NCBI GenBank assembly: GCA_020638035.1
Contig: JACKJI010000007.1
Coordinates: 1 to 64,000 of the forward strand
DNA: 64,000 bases
Direction: 5' to 3'
DNA from: Hyphomicrobiaceae bacterium
Lineage (GTDB): Bacteria > Pseudomonadota > Alphaproteobacteria > Rhizobiales > Hyphomicrobiaceae
Shown: piece after piece, positions 18,046 to 27,336 of the stretch
Layout of the letters: the number at the start of each line of letters is the position of its first letter
Numbering within the stretch: position 1 is the first letter of the stretch
Made by a program: the position numbers and the translations under genes
Notes under the pieces: model-generated
Seen by the model: only the letters and a program-made list of their open reading frames with translations
Databases searched by the model: none
What the model was told of the DNA's origin: nothing

Positions 18046-18648
18046 ATCCATTTTCCTCCTGGAGCTTGAAGATAAGCGTTGACGAAATAAATTCACCCGT
18101 TGTTGTGCCGGTCCGGCATTTGCGGTGTCGACGCCGGCACGCGATCTTGGTCGGCGGATCATGAGTGCGCTCCGCGCCACCCGGCTCCGCCACCTCTTGT
18201 CAACCGCCCGGTGACGACCGTTGTCCGGCCAACCGATCCGGTCATGACGCCGCGAGGTCCGCAGAGGCCTCGGTTACAGCTTCACATGCTCGCGCGCCGA
18301 TGAGAGCATGAGATACCGGGTAACATGAATGCTCGATGAATTGTTCCATCCGCCAATTTTTTCGTCCCATCCCAAGCCGTAATTCCGCTATGGTTAATGT
18401 GGGGTCGTCTGCAAATGCCATGACCACGGGGGCTCGCCCTTGCGTGTTGCGGGCCTTGGCCAGCATTGCTGCATGAACGAGCAATTTGGAGTCCCGCCCC
18501 GGCCACCGACGTGCCAGAAATGGCGGGCCACACTCGATCGTCGGAACTCTACGCGGGGCAGCGTCCCGGTGTAGGGTGACCAATTGGCGGTGTGCTGTTG
18601 GTGGAACGTGCGCTCACCTCAGCCGGAATTCCTGCCCCGCCCCATCAA
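18046..18648. other. Intergenic region between the microprotein and the CorC-type gene
   Basis: This 0.6-kb gap holds the microprotein promoter and the 3' flank of the CorC-type gene. A 113-codon minus-strand frame (18242-18583) has AT-rich codon choice unlike the neighbours, no recognisable domain and no good start, so I do not call it a gene. Confidence 0.4.
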
Positions 18649-19950
18649 TCATGCGACTGAGCCCATCGACCTGCCGGTGGCCTCTTCCAGCAAAATGGGC
18701 TTGACCCTGAGTGCCGTGATCTTGTTGCGGCTCTTGCGCAGATCTCGAAACGGTAGCCGTGGAACGAACGCCTGACCGGGTTCGGGGATCGTCTGCGCCT
18801 CGTGGATGACGAGACCGGCGATCGTCGTCGCCTCGGTGTCGGGGCAACTCCAGTCCATATGCCTGTTGAGATCGCGGATCGGAACTGAGCCGTCGACGTT
18901 GACCGTCCCATCAGCCTGCGGGCGGATCGCCGTTTCGTGCACGTCGTGCTCGTCGGCAATCTGTCCAACGATCTCCTCCAGGATGTCCTCGAGCGTGATG
19001 AGACCCTGCACCTCGCCATACTCGTCGACCACCAGCGCCATCTGCTGCTTCTGCTTGAGAAACTGGTTGAGCTGATCTTTGAGGCTCGTCGCCTCTGGCA
19101 CGAACCAGGGCTTCGTTGCAAAGCTCATCACGTCGAGCTTTTCGACGTTCCATTCCGCCTGCCCGAGTGCCGCCAGCAGATCCTTGGTGTGCAGCACCGC
19201 GATAATGTTCTCGGGCTCATCGCGCCACAGCGGAATGCGCGTGTACTGCGTCTTCAGTACTTCCTGTACGATGCGAGCGGGCGGATCATCGACGTTGACG
19301 GTATCCATCTTGGTACGATGGATCATGATGTCCTCGACGGTCAGATCGCCGAGATCGAGCACGCCGCCCAGCATGTGCGCATCGTGCCGGGCGACCGCGC
19401 CCTCCTTGGTCTGCAGTTCGATCGTGCCGCGGATCTCGTCGTGCGCGGCGAGAATGTTGGCTGTATCATCCTTCTCGGTTGGCGTCAGCTTGAGTGCGGC
19501 ACCGACAATCATTTCGATGAGGTAGACCGCCGGCCGCATGACGACGATCAGCGCCTGCATGACGGGAGCGACGGCGAGCGCGATGCGCTCGGGAAAAGCG
19601 ATGGCATAGGTCTTGGGCAGCACCTCGGAGAAGATCACCACCAGCACCGTCATGCCGATCGTCGCATAGGCGACACCCACCTCGCCGAACAGCCCGATCA
19701 ACAGGCTCGTCGTCAATGCAGAGGCGAGGATGTTGACGAGGTTATTGCCGAGCAGCACGGTGCCGATCACGCGCTCGGGCTCTGCCAGAAGCGTGTTGAC
19801 CCGCCGGGCTCGCTCGTTGCCCTCCTGCTCTAGCGCGTGCAAACGCGCCCGCGACACTGCCGTCAGCGCCGTCTCCGAGCCGGAGAAGAAGGCCGACATG
19901 CCAAGCAGAATGAAAACGGCGAATAGTATGAGGAAGATCTCTAGCGACAT
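18649..19950 (-). CDS. HlyC/CorC family transporter (DUF21, CBS pair, CorC-HlyC domains)
   Basis: The 433-residue protein begins with a DUF21 membrane domain of four helices (FLILFAVFILLGMSAFFSGS, then GNNLVNILASALTTSLL and later helices). Two CBS domains follow (LTVEDIMIHRTKMDTV and KQQMALVVDEYGEVQGLITL, ending ILEEIVGQI), and then the CorC-HlyC FAD-like domain. Proteins of this group (YtfL, CorB and CorC types) are implicated in magnesium or other cation efflux, with the CBS domains sensing nucleotides. The gene follows aroB on the same strand, 316 bp away across repeats. The start at 19950 begins directly with the membrane helix. Confidence 0.9.
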   Translation of the reverse strand: MSLEIFLILFAVFILLGMSAFFSGSETALTAVSRARLHALEQEGNERARRVNTLLAEPERVIGTVLLGNNLVNILASALTTSLLIGLFGEVGVAYATIGMTVLVVIFSEVLPKTYAIAFPERIALAVAPVMQALIVVMRPAVYLIEMIVGAALKLTPTEKDDTANILAAHDEIRGTIELQTKEGAVARHDAHMLGGVLDLGDLTVEDIMIHRTKMDTVNVDDPPARIVQEVLKTQYTRIPLWRDEPENIIAVLHTKDLLAALGQAEWNVEKLDVMSFATKPWFVPEATSLKDQLNQFLKQKQQMALVVDEYGEVQGLITLEDILEEIVGQIADEHDVHETAIRPQADGTVNVDGSVPIRDLNRHMDWSCPDTEATTIAGLVIHEAQTIPEPGQAFVPRLPFRDLRKSRNKITALRVKPILLEEATGRSMGSVA

Positions 19951-19996
19951 GGCTCTTGCTGATGACGATTGGAGGTCATTGTGCGGTATTAGGTCT

Positions 19997-20098
19997 AGAG
20001 CGGCTTCCACGCGATCAGAGGCGCCTGGAACCGTTCCAGCCCATTGGTTATCGCATTTTCTGCGCCAAACCGGCCTCCACTTTGGCGGAAAATGCTCC
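19997..20098. repeat. Dispersed intergenic repeat, family 2 (copy A)
   Basis: This 102-bp segment is closely matched by 42059-42160. Both contain CACGCGATCAG, TGGAACCG, CTCCA or TTCCA, TATCGCA, TGCGCCAAACCGGCCT and ACTTTGGCGGAAAATGCTCC in the same order. Several parts are mutually inverted, such as GCATTTTCTGCGCCAAA against TTTGGCGGAAAATGC. The element lies between aroB and the CorC-type gene. Confidence 0.85.
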
Positions 20099-20160
20099 GG
20101 CAGCTCCTGCCGGCCGGCTGCATGCCTAACCGATCCAGCCCGGTAAGAGAGCCCATCTTA

Positions 20161-20207
20161 GAGCATGTTTTGCCGATCTGCGTCGCGGTTCGGCGTGAGC
20201 TGCATGG
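20161..20207. repeat. Diverged AGCATGTT-family repeat (copy 2)
   Basis: The segment reads GAGCATGTTTTGCCGATCTG and continues through CGCGGTTCGGCGTGAGCTGC to GCATGGCC. It keeps the order of blocks seen at 586-633 and in the 57-bp tandem repeat at 28480, but is the most diverged of the three. It sits directly after copy A of the second repeat family. Confidence 0.4.
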
Positions 20208-20266
20208 CCCGACACATGGATGGAGCGCGGCTTCAATTCAATGAATAATGGCCTGCCTGCACCTAA

Positions 20267-21409
20267 TTAACCGCCAATTTCGCGGGCGAGGAAAGCGCGC
20301 ACGGCTTCCGGCTCCACCTCTCGGGTGATGAATGCCGCGCCGATGTCGCGCGCCAGGATGAAGGTGAGGCGCCCCTCCCGCACCTTCTTGTCCTGCGCCA
20401 TGAGACGCATCAGCTCGTCGGCATCCGCACGCCCGCCGGGGATGTCGTTGATGCGGGTCGGCAGACCCACGTCCCGGAAATGCGTTGTGACGCGCTGCGC
20501 CGTCCCTTTCGGACACAACCCCTGAGCTTCGGAGAAGCGGAAAGCGAGGCAGATGCCGATCGCAACGCCCTCGCCATGCAGCAGCCGGTCGCTGTATCCG
20601 GTCCAGGCCTCCAGCGCATGGCCGAAGGTGTGACCGAGGTTGAGCAGTGCGCGATCGCCGGTTTCCTTTTCGTCGCGCACGACGACATCTGACTTCGCCT
20701 TTACGCTCGTCTCGATGGCGTGGGTGAGCGCCGACACGTCATTGCCAAAGACGCTGCGCCAGCTTTCCTCAAGCCACGAGAAGAAGCCCTCGTCCCAGAT
20801 GAGGCCGTATTTCGCCACTTCGGCGTAGCCGGCGCGCATCTCGCGCGCGGGCAGGGTCGACAGCACATCGGTGTCGGCCAGCACCAGGCTCGGCTGGGAG
20901 AATGTGCCGATCAGGTTCTTGCCCTGCGGCGTGTTGATGCCGGTCTTGCCGCCGACCGAGGAATCGACCTGTGCCAGCAGCGATGTCGGGATCTGCACGA
21001 AGCGCACGCCGCGCCGCAGTATGGATGAGGCGAAGCCGGCAAGATCGCCGATCACGCCGCCACCGAAGGCGACCACCAGATCGCCGCGCTCAAGCTTCAT
21101 CTCGAGCAGTGCCTCGCAAACCTTCTGCAGCTCACGAAAGCACTTGGTCGCTTCGCCCGGCTGCAGCACGACCTTGCCGAGCAGCCGCTCCTCGCCACCG
21201 AGGCTCTTCTCCAACGTCGCCAGATGATAGTGGGCGACGTTCTCGTCGGTGACGATCGCGTAACGTGCCGTGCCCAGCCGTTGCGCAATGATACGGCCCG
21301 CCTGCGCGAGCAGCCCCGGCCCGATCAGAACGTCATAGGCGCGGCCCTCCAGCGGCACTTGAACCGTGCGCGTGAGACCCGCGGAGGGAACGTTGACGGC
21401 AGTAGGCAT
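20267..21409 (-). CDS. aroB: 3-dehydroquinate synthase
   Basis: This 380-residue enzyme converts DAHP to 3-dehydroquinate, the second step of the shikimate pathway. The NAD-binding and active-site segments are present: AFGGGVIGDLAGFASSILR, FVQIPTSLLAQVDSSVGGKT, GYAEVAKYGLIWD with the metal-ligand Glu, and LNLGHTFGHALE with the zinc-ligand His. The length is typical. It follows aroK by 114 bp on the same strand, consistent with an aroKB operon. Confidence 0.97.
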   Translation of the reverse strand: MPTAVNVPSAGLTRTVQVPLEGRAYDVLIGPGLLAQAGRIIAQRLGTARYAIVTDENVAHYHLATLEKSLGGEERLLGKVVLQPGEATKCFRELQKVCEALLEMKLERGDLVVAFGGGVIGDLAGFASSILRRGVRFVQIPTSLLAQVDSSVGGKTGINTPQGKNLIGTFSQPSLVLADTDVLSTLPAREMRAGYAEVAKYGLIWDEGFFSWLEESWRSVFGNDVSALTHAIETSVKAKSDVVVRDEKETGDRALLNLGHTFGHALEAWTGYSDRLLHGEGVAIGICLAFRFSEAQGLCPKGTAQRVTTHFRDVGLPTRINDIPGGRADADELMRLMAQDKKVREGRLTFILARDIGAAFITREVEPEAVRAFLAREIGG

Positions 21410-21523
21410 GGCTGGTGTCGCTCTCAGGGTTCCTGGTTCGAAGACATGGGCGCCGCACGCCGAGCCGGCTGCGGCGGGGGACGTAGCACGCCTTGGTCTG
21501 TCGTCCGCCCGGGACTGCTCCTA

Positions 21524-22135
21524 TCAGACCGCAGGACGGCGATCCAGCCGCTCGCGCCCAAGCAACGCATCGATGATCTCGTTCACGATCACCTCGTGCG
21601 GCACGTCGCGGCTCTCCACCACGACATCGGCTGCGGAATAAACGGGATAGCGCTCCGCCATCAGCCTGCGCATCACCGCCTCGGGGTCGTCGGTTTGCAG
21701 CAGCGGCCGCGTCGTCCGTTTCGAGACACGCCGCATCAGCACCGGCAGCTCCGCCTTGAGCCAGACCGAAACGCCCTGGCGTGTGATCGCGCAGCGGGTA
21801 TCGGCATTCATGAAGGCGCCGCCTCCGGTCGCCAGCACCTGCGGGCCATCACCCAGAAGCCTGGCGATCACCTTTGCTTCACGGTCGCGGAAATGCGTCT
21901 CGCCGTACTCCGCGAAGATATCGGAGATCGACATTCCGGCGACCTTTTCGATCTCCTCGTCCGCGTCGACGAAGGGCAGGGACAAACGGCTGGCAAGTCG
22001 ACGACCAATCGCGGATTTGCCGCAACCCATCAGCCCGATCAGAACCAGCGAGCGATCCTCAAGCCGCCGCACCACTTCCTCAGCACGCCGCGCGTCTGAT
22101 TTCGACTTCTTGCGGCCAAACGACAGGCGAATCAT
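21524..22135 (-). CDS. aroK: Shikimate kinase
   Basis: This 203-residue kinase has the P-loop GLMGCGKSAIGRRLA, the shikimate-binding DADEEIEK, the RDREAKVIARLL segment and the VLATGGGAFM loop. It phosphorylates shikimate at the 3-hydroxyl. A longer open frame reaches 22333, but the ATG at 22135 gives the normal N-terminus, with a short basic leader before the P-loop strand. It is the first gene of aroKB. Confidence 0.95.
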   Translation of the reverse strand: MIRLSFGRKKSKSDARRAEEVVRRLEDRSLVLIGLMGCGKSAIGRRLASRLSLPFVDADEEIEKVAGMSISDIFAEYGETHFRDREAKVIARLLGDGPQVLATGGGAFMNADTRCAITRQGVSVWLKAELPVLMRRVSKRTTRPLLQTDDPEAVMRRLMAERYPVYSAADVVVESRDVPHEVIVNEIIDALLGRERLDRRPAV

Positions 22136-22351
22136 GGCAGAGCCTTTCGGGCGGTGCTGGCGACAAGGATGTGACGCCGGCAGGGGTATGGCGTGGTGCG
22201 CTCTCGCCAGGTCCAGCGCGGCACGCTGTTCGAGGAAATGTAGGACAAGCCGCGCATCTGGGTCTTCCCGGTTTTTGGCTTTGCGGCAAATCGGGCCATA
22301 ATGGTGCCAACAACCGCCGACACATAGCAGCACAGGAGCGGTCGAGCCAAA

Positions 22352-22498
22352 ATGCCCAGCCTCATTCGGTTCCTTCTTCTCACCGGGATCCTCGTCGGGG
22401 GAATCTTTGGCGGTCTTTATGTGCTCGCCGTCTACTACGAGCCTCCTCAGAAGGAGGTCTCGAGCCCCGTTTACGGCGTCAAGCTGCGCCGCGAGTAG
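22352..22498 (+). CDS. 48-residue single-pass membrane protein of unknown function
   Basis: A short frame opens at ATG 22352 and closes with TAG at 22498. It encodes MPSLIRFLLLTGILVGGIFG, a continuing hydrophobic stretch, and then a charged tail beginning YYEPPQKEVSSPVYG and ending in VKLRRE. A CAGGAGCGG sequence lies upstream, though rather far. The clean helix followed by a proline-containing tail suggests a real small membrane protein at the head of the rightward xerD-accA block. No function can be assigned. Confidence 0.6.
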   Translation: MPSLIRFLLLTGILVGGIFGGLYVLAVYYEPPQKEVSSPVYGVKLRRE

Positions 22499-22537
22499 GT
22501 ATCTTCGTCTCCTTACTGCCAGGGTTCGGACAGTCCC

Positions 22538-24883
22538 ATGCCGCTCGATCCACGTTGCAGGCGTAACTCTCTAGTGCCTTGGATTGGTTGCAGGATTTCC
22601 GAATGTTGGGCACCGAGCGCCCGCCAATTTGAACGACAAGAGCAAAAATCACCAGTCAATAGGGCTGAAATCACGGGGCCCAGCGTCGCATCCGGGCGGC
22701 TCTGGCGCGCCGGTTTCACGGCTTTTTCGGCGGCCATCACGATCCTGACCGTAGCCGGCTGGGACAGTGCATCGGCGCAAGGCTGGGATCCATTCTCACA
22801 ACTCGATACCAACCGCTGGGAACGACGTTCAAAACCGCCGGAACATAGTCAGGACGCTGGCGATGGCGCCGGTGCGACAGACCCCTCCCGTTTGCCACCC
22901 GAAAACGCGCAAGGTGGTAGCTACCCTGCGGGAGACGACCAGCGACAGCCCTATCTCGGCCCACCTGACCGCCGCCCTCGCTTCGGTGGCAGCTCCGATA
23001 CCTATTACCCGCCAACCCGTGGAACCGCCCCAACCACGGCGCCCAGCTCCGGCGGCAGCGGGCCAAAATCTTCGGCACCTTCCGCTGTCAGCAGCGAAGA
23101 GCTGGCGCCGTTGCCAGGAGCCCCACCGCCTGCCGTTGAGCCCGCGGGAGGAGGCGCTTCCTGGTCTGCGCGCACCGATCCTCCTCCGTATCCTGGCACA
23201 CTGCCGCCGGCTTCCTCGAACTACAGCAAGGGTGCAGATCGGTTCCAGGACCCGGCTGCGCCGATGTCAGGTCCGGCCCGGCACGACCTTGCCGGGCACC
23301 AGCCGCCGCCGCCACTTGGCAACGCCAGTGACGGCCGTGCGCGAGAACTATGGCGCGGGCTTGATGCCCCTACGTTCGAGGGGCTGCTGTCGACGCTCTC
23401 CATTCCACCGCGTTCGCCAGCCCTGCACCACCTCTGGCGGAGCCTGTTGACCGCCGACCCAGGCACGTCAGGCGGCGTGAATGCTGGCGCTCAACTCGAT
23501 GCTGTGCGCTTCGAGGCGCTCTATCGCTCAGGGCTGATCGCCGATATCCGCGAGGCACTCGCCGCCAGCGCCCGTCCGGCGGCGGACACTCCCCTCGGTT
23601 CGATGCTTCTGGCCCGCAGCGAGATTGGCGCGGGCCGCAGGGAAGCGGGCTGCGAGGCCGTTCGGCGGGTTGGCAACATTCGCGGCGAAATCCCCAAGGC
23701 CATGCGTGGCGAGGCGATCCTCGTATCTGGTTATTGCGCAGCCGCCACGGGCAACAAGCCGGCGGCCGGACTCCTCGCAGAGTTAGCGCGCGAGGAGGGC
23801 ATCAAGCCCTCGCCGGGGCTTGCGGCCCTCGACGCCGTGGCACTCGGCTCGAGCACGGGCATCGCCCTTTCCAAAGACCAGAAGCTCTCGCTCATCGACT
23901 ATCGCATCCTCGAGCTGGCTGGCGCCACACCTGCCGCTGACGAACTCGTCAAGGTTGCTACCCCTGCACTGCTCTCAGCGGTTGCCGATGACAATGCCGC
24001 CGCAGCTGAACTGCGTCTTGCCGCCGGCGAGGCCGCGGCGCGTCTCAACGCCTATGACCCGAAGGCGATGGCATCGCTCTATCGCAGCGTCGCTGGAAAG
24101 CAGCCTTCTCCGCGCGCCCAGAACAACGCATCGGCCGGCGAAGCGGACACGCCGCAACGTCGCGCGAGCCTATTTGCCGCCGCCGAGGCGGAGCGCACGC
24201 CCGCCAAGAAGGTTCGCCTCATCCGCACCTTCCTGGACAGTGCGCGACGAGCTGGAAACTACCTGCCGGCGCTCGTCATGGTGGCCCCCCTCACGCATGA
24301 CGTGGGTCTCGTTCACGAGATCGGCTGGTTCGCAGAGACGGCGATCGAGGCCAACCTTGCCGCTGCCAACTACGAGCGCGCGCGGATGTGGACCAAGTTC
24401 GCCGCCTCCCTCGATACCGGACGCAACCGGAGCATGGACCACTGGATGGCGTTGATCGACATCGCCGATCCGCAGTTCGCCGACAATCGAGAGAACAGTC
24501 TCGCAGCGCTTGAACACCTCGCACTGATGGGGCGCTTCTCGTCCGATAACCTGCACCGTCTGGCAACCGTGCTCGATGCGCTCGAATATAACGTTCCCAT
24601 TCCTTTGTGGGAGGCCGCGAGCCGCACACCGCAGCCCACCACTGGACACCTGCCCGAGACAGGCGTTCTCACCCAACTGCAAGATGCCGCAAAGAAGAGC
24701 GAGCTTGGCCGTATGATCCTGCTTGCCATGCAGACCATCGGACCCGACAGCGCTGACGGCGCGCACATGATCGCGTTGGGAGATGCCATCCGCGCCCTGA
24801 AGCGTTCGGGGCTTGAGGCGGACGCACGCCGACTGGGTTTCGAGGCCTTGCTGCCGGGGTGGCCTCGGACATTGACCAACTGA
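22538..24883 (+). CDS. Large secreted or periplasmic protein of unknown function
   Basis: The 781-residue protein has a hydrophobic segment around residues 55-80 (LWRAGFTAFSAAITILTVAG, ending SASAQG) that fits a signal peptide after an over-long N-terminus, so the true start may be later than the ATG at 22538. Residues 85-260 are Pro/Ser/Gly-rich and probably disordered. From about 265 to the end it is alanine-rich and helical, with repeating LAAGEAAARLNAYDPKA-like segments, resembling a TPR-like solenoid without a firm match. It lies immediately upstream of xerD on the same strand. I do not recognise a family. Confidence 0.7.
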   Translation: MPLDPRCRRNSLVPWIGCRISECWAPSARQFERQEQKSPVNRAEITGPSVASGRLWRAGFTAFSAAITILTVAGWDSASAQGWDPFSQLDTNRWERRSKPPEHSQDAGDGAGATDPSRLPPENAQGGSYPAGDDQRQPYLGPPDRRPRFGGSSDTYYPPTRGTAPTTAPSSGGSGPKSSAPSAVSSEELAPLPGAPPPAVEPAGGGASWSARTDPPPYPGTLPPASSNYSKGADRFQDPAAPMSGPARHDLAGHQPPPPLGNASDGRARELWRGLDAPTFEGLLSTLSIPPRSPALHHLWRSLLTADPGTSGGVNAGAQLDAVRFEALYRSGLIADIREALAASARPAADTPLGSMLLARSEIGAGRREAGCEAVRRVGNIRGEIPKAMRGEAILVSGYCAAATGNKPAAGLLAELAREEGIKPSPGLAALDAVALGSSTGIALSKDQKLSLIDYRILELAGATPAADELVKVATPALLSAVADDNAAAAELRLAAGEAAARLNAYDPKAMASLYRSVAGKQPSPRAQNNASAGEADTPQRRASLFAAAEAERTPAKKVRLIRTFLDSARRAGNYLPALVMVAPLTHDVGLVHEIGWFAETAIEANLAAANYERARMWTKFAASLDTGRNRSMDHWMALIDIADPQFADNRENSLAALEHLALMGRFSSDNLHRLATVLDALEYNVPIPLWEAASRTPQPTTGHLPETGVLTQLQDAAKKSELGRMILLAMQTIGPDSADGAHMIALGDAIRALKRSGLEADARRLGFEALLPGWPRTLTN

Positions 24884-25006
24884 CGGTGAGCACCGTGAGC
24901 GCAAGATCCAACTTCGCACACCGCCGCAGCAGAATGAGCAGACACGACCGGATGACGAGCACGCGACGGCGCAGGTCCAACTGGATAGGGGTGCGCAAGC
25001 GTTGGG

Positions 25007-26116
25007 ATGGCCATGAATGACGACACTGCACATGTCGAGGCTTTCCTCGAGATGATGTCGGTGGAGCGTGGTGCCGCCGCCAACACGCTTGACGCCTACC
25101 GGCGCGACCTCAGCGAATTCACGAGCTTTCTCGCCGCGCGCCACTGCGTTCTGCCCGCCGCCCGGCAAGCTGACGTCGATGCCTATGTGCATGCTCTTGC
25201 CGCCGCGGGCCTCGCCCCCTCCTCGCGTGCCCGCAAGCTGTCCGCGGTCCGACAGCTGTTCAAGTTCCTGACCGCGGAAACGATCGTCGAGGAGGACCCG
25301 AGCGCCACCGTCTCCGGCCCGAAGCGAGGCAGATCGCTGCCCCGAACGCTCTCTATCGCCGAGGTTGACCGGTTGATCGCTGCCGCCAAGTCCCGCATCG
25401 AGGGCACCACCGGCCGCGAGCACCTTCGCGCCTTGCGCTTCTACTGCCTGATCGAAATTCTGTACGCCACCGGCATGCGCGTCTCTGAACTCGTCGGCTT
25501 GCCCCGGTCCGTCCTTGCCGGCGACCGTCGCGTGCTGGTGATCCGCGGCAAGGGCGGACGCGAACGCCTCGTTCCGCTGAACCATCCCTCACGCGCCGCC
25601 CTCGATGCCTATCTGGATCTGACGCAATCGGGCGGCGAGGGCCTGTCCCGGGCGCTCTCCTCCAAATGGCTTTTTCCCTCCCAGAGCGCCGAGGGGCATC
25701 TGACGCGGCAGAGATTCGCACAAGATCTCAAAGAGTTGAGCGAGGCCGCCGGAATCGACCCAGCGCGTGTCAGCCCGCACGTTCTGCGGCATGCATTCGC
25801 CAGCCACCTGCTCGACCGCGGCGCCGACTTGCGGGCCGTCCAGCAACTCCTTGGCCATGCGGACATCTCGACGACCGAGATCTACACCCACGTTCTGCAG
25901 GAGCGCCTCAAGCGCCTGGTCAACGAGCATCACCCCTGGCCCGGAAGATGCCTGAGGAAATGGCGGACGATCGAGCCGACGAGACAGGTGAACGGCAATG
26001 GCCGCTCTGTTCACAGGGCGCCTTTCGCCGCCTTGACTTTTCGGCCCTCAACGAGTGAATGTCCGGCCCGACTTCAGGATTTTTCCTCCGTCGGCAGCAC
26101 GAGCGCCAGCATCTGA
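25007..26116 (+). CDS. xerD: Site-specific tyrosine recombinase XerD (C-terminal tail altered)
   Basis: All catalytic residues are present: Arg in ATGMRVSELVGLPRS, HVLRHAFASHLLDRG with His and Arg, LLGHADIS with His and the nucleophile in TTEIYTHV. With XerC it resolves chromosome dimers at dif. The family normally ends soon after NEHHPLA; here the frame reads NEHHPWPGR and continues 50 residues with no resemblance to XerD. Adding one C in the CACCCCTGG stretch near 25930 restores HHPLARK, and that frame closes at 26058. The tail is therefore probably the product of a single-base deletion or a sequencing error. The domain itself is intact. Confidence 0.9.
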   Translation: MAMNDDTAHVEAFLEMMSVERGAAANTLDAYRRDLSEFTSFLAARHCVLPAARQADVDAYVHALAAAGLAPSSRARKLSAVRQLFKFLTAETIVEEDPSATVSGPKRGRSLPRTLSIAEVDRLIAAAKSRIEGTTGREHLRALRFYCLIEILYATGMRVSELVGLPRSVLAGDRRVLVIRGKGGRERLVPLNHPSRAALDAYLDLTQSGGEGLSRALSSKWLFPSQSAEGHLTRQRFAQDLKELSEAAGIDPARVSPHVLRHAFASHLLDRGADLRAVQQLLGHADISTTEIYTHVLQERLKRLVNEHHPWPGRCLRKWRTIEPTRQVNGNGRSVHRAPFAALTFRPSTSECPARLQDFSSVGSTSASI

Positions 26117-26184
26117 GCCGTGCTGCAGCAGCGCGCGGACCCAAGCGAAGGGCACGCGCGTGGCGACCTCAGAAAGGCCCGTCC

Positions 26185-27162
26185 TTGGACAAGAACGTAC
26201 CCGTCCGCTTCTATCTGGACTTCGAGAAACCGATCGCCGAGCTCGAGAGCAAGATCAACGAGCTGAAGTCGATGGTCTCGGAAGAGGGCGGCGTTTCGAT
26301 TGCCGCCGAGATCGAGAAGCTGCAGGAAAAGGTGCAGGACCTGCTGGTAGAGATCTATGCAAAGCTTACGCCCTGGCAGAAGGCGCAGGTCGCCCGACAT
26401 CCTGAGCGACCCCATTGTCTCGACTACATCAACGCGCTGATCGACGACTTCACGCCGCTCGCGGGGGATCGCTACTTCGGCGAAGATGCGGCCATCGTCG
26501 GCGGCGTCGGCACGTTCCGTGGCCGATCGGTGATGGTCATCGGCAACGAGAAGGGTTCTGACACCCAGAGCCGCATCAAGCACAACTTCGGCATGGCCAA
26601 CCCGGAAGGCTACCGCAAGGCCGTGCGCCTGATGGAGATGGCCGACAAGTTCGGGCTGCCCGTCATCACGCTGGTCGATACCGCGGGCGCCTATCCAGGC
26701 GTTGCTGCCGAAGAGCGCGGCCAGGCTGAAGCCATCGCGCGTTCGACCGACTGCTGTCTGAAGCTTGGCGTGCCGATCGTCTCCGTCATCATCGGCGAGG
26801 GTGGCTCGGGCGGCGCGGTGGCGATCGCCACAGCCAACTCGATCCTGATGCTCGAGCACGCGATCTATTCCGTGATCTCGCCAGAAGGCGCCGCCTCGAT
26901 CATCTGGCGCGACAGCAACAAACGCGAAGAGGCGGCGACCGCCATGAAGATCACGGCGCAGGACCTGATCGGCCTGTCGGTGATCGACCAGATCGTGTCC
27001 GAGCCCGTGGGCGGCGCCCATCGCGACCACCGTCGCATAACGAAGACGGTCGGCGATGCGGTCGCCAAGGCACTCACGCGACTGGTGGCAATGGACGGGG
27101 AAGGCCTGCGCCGGCACCGACACGACCGCTTCCTGAAAATCGGCAGGAATTTGAGCACTTGA
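26185..27162 (+). CDS. accA: Acetyl-CoA carboxylase carboxyltransferase subunit alpha
   Basis: The protein has the AccA sequence from FYLDFEKPIAELESKI onward, including TPWQKAQVARHPERPHCLDY, NPEGYRKAVRLMEMADKFGL, VDTAGAYPGVAAEERGQAEA and the oxyanion segment IIGEGGSGGA. With AccD it transfers the carboxyl group from biotin to acetyl-CoA, the first step of fatty acid synthesis. The length is about 325 residues from a TTG at 26185, which has AGAAAGG seven bases upstream. The ATG at 26059 would add 42 unrelated residues. It lies just downstream of xerD. Confidence 0.95.
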   Translation: MDKNVPVRFYLDFEKPIAELESKINELKSMVSEEGGVSIAAEIEKLQEKVQDLLVEIYAKLTPWQKAQVARHPERPHCLDYINALIDDFTPLAGDRYFGEDAAIVGGVGTFRGRSVMVIGNEKGSDTQSRIKHNFGMANPEGYRKAVRLMEMADKFGLPVITLVDTAGAYPGVAAEERGQAEAIARSTDCCLKLGVPIVSVIIGEGGSGGAVAIATANSILMLEHAIYSVISPEGAASIIWRDSNKREEAATAMKITAQDLIGLSVIDQIVSEPVGGAHRDHRRITKTVGDAVAKALTRLVAMDGEGLRRHRHDRFLKIGRNLST

Positions 27163-27336
27163 TCCGCCCGTCCGGCGCAAGGCTTTTCGCAGCCGGCGAC
27201 CCGAGCGAGACATAACTGCAACATCTTGATTATGCTCGACTTCGCAAAAGTCTTGCCGCTCGACTGCCCCAATTGGTGGGCATAACGTATCCGTGGGGCG
27301 CGTCAGCAGGGCGCGACCGGACCGAGTACGGTAACG

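Noticed and set aside
18242..18583. A 113-codon minus-strand frame between the microprotein and CorC-type genes.
   Set aside because: Codon use differs from real genes here, there is no domain, and no ribosome binding site was found.
18937..19833. A 298-codon plus-strand open frame opposite the CorC-type gene.
   Set aside because: It is a shadow of a well-defined DUF21-CBS protein.
24170..25585. A 471-codon minus-strand open frame across the unknown secreted gene and xerD.
   Set aside because: It is antisense to xerD, whose catalytic motifs are clear, and has no recognisable domain.
26074..27213. A 379-codon minus-strand open frame opposite accA.
   Set aside because: AccA on the other strand is unambiguous; long antisense frames are expected at this GC content.
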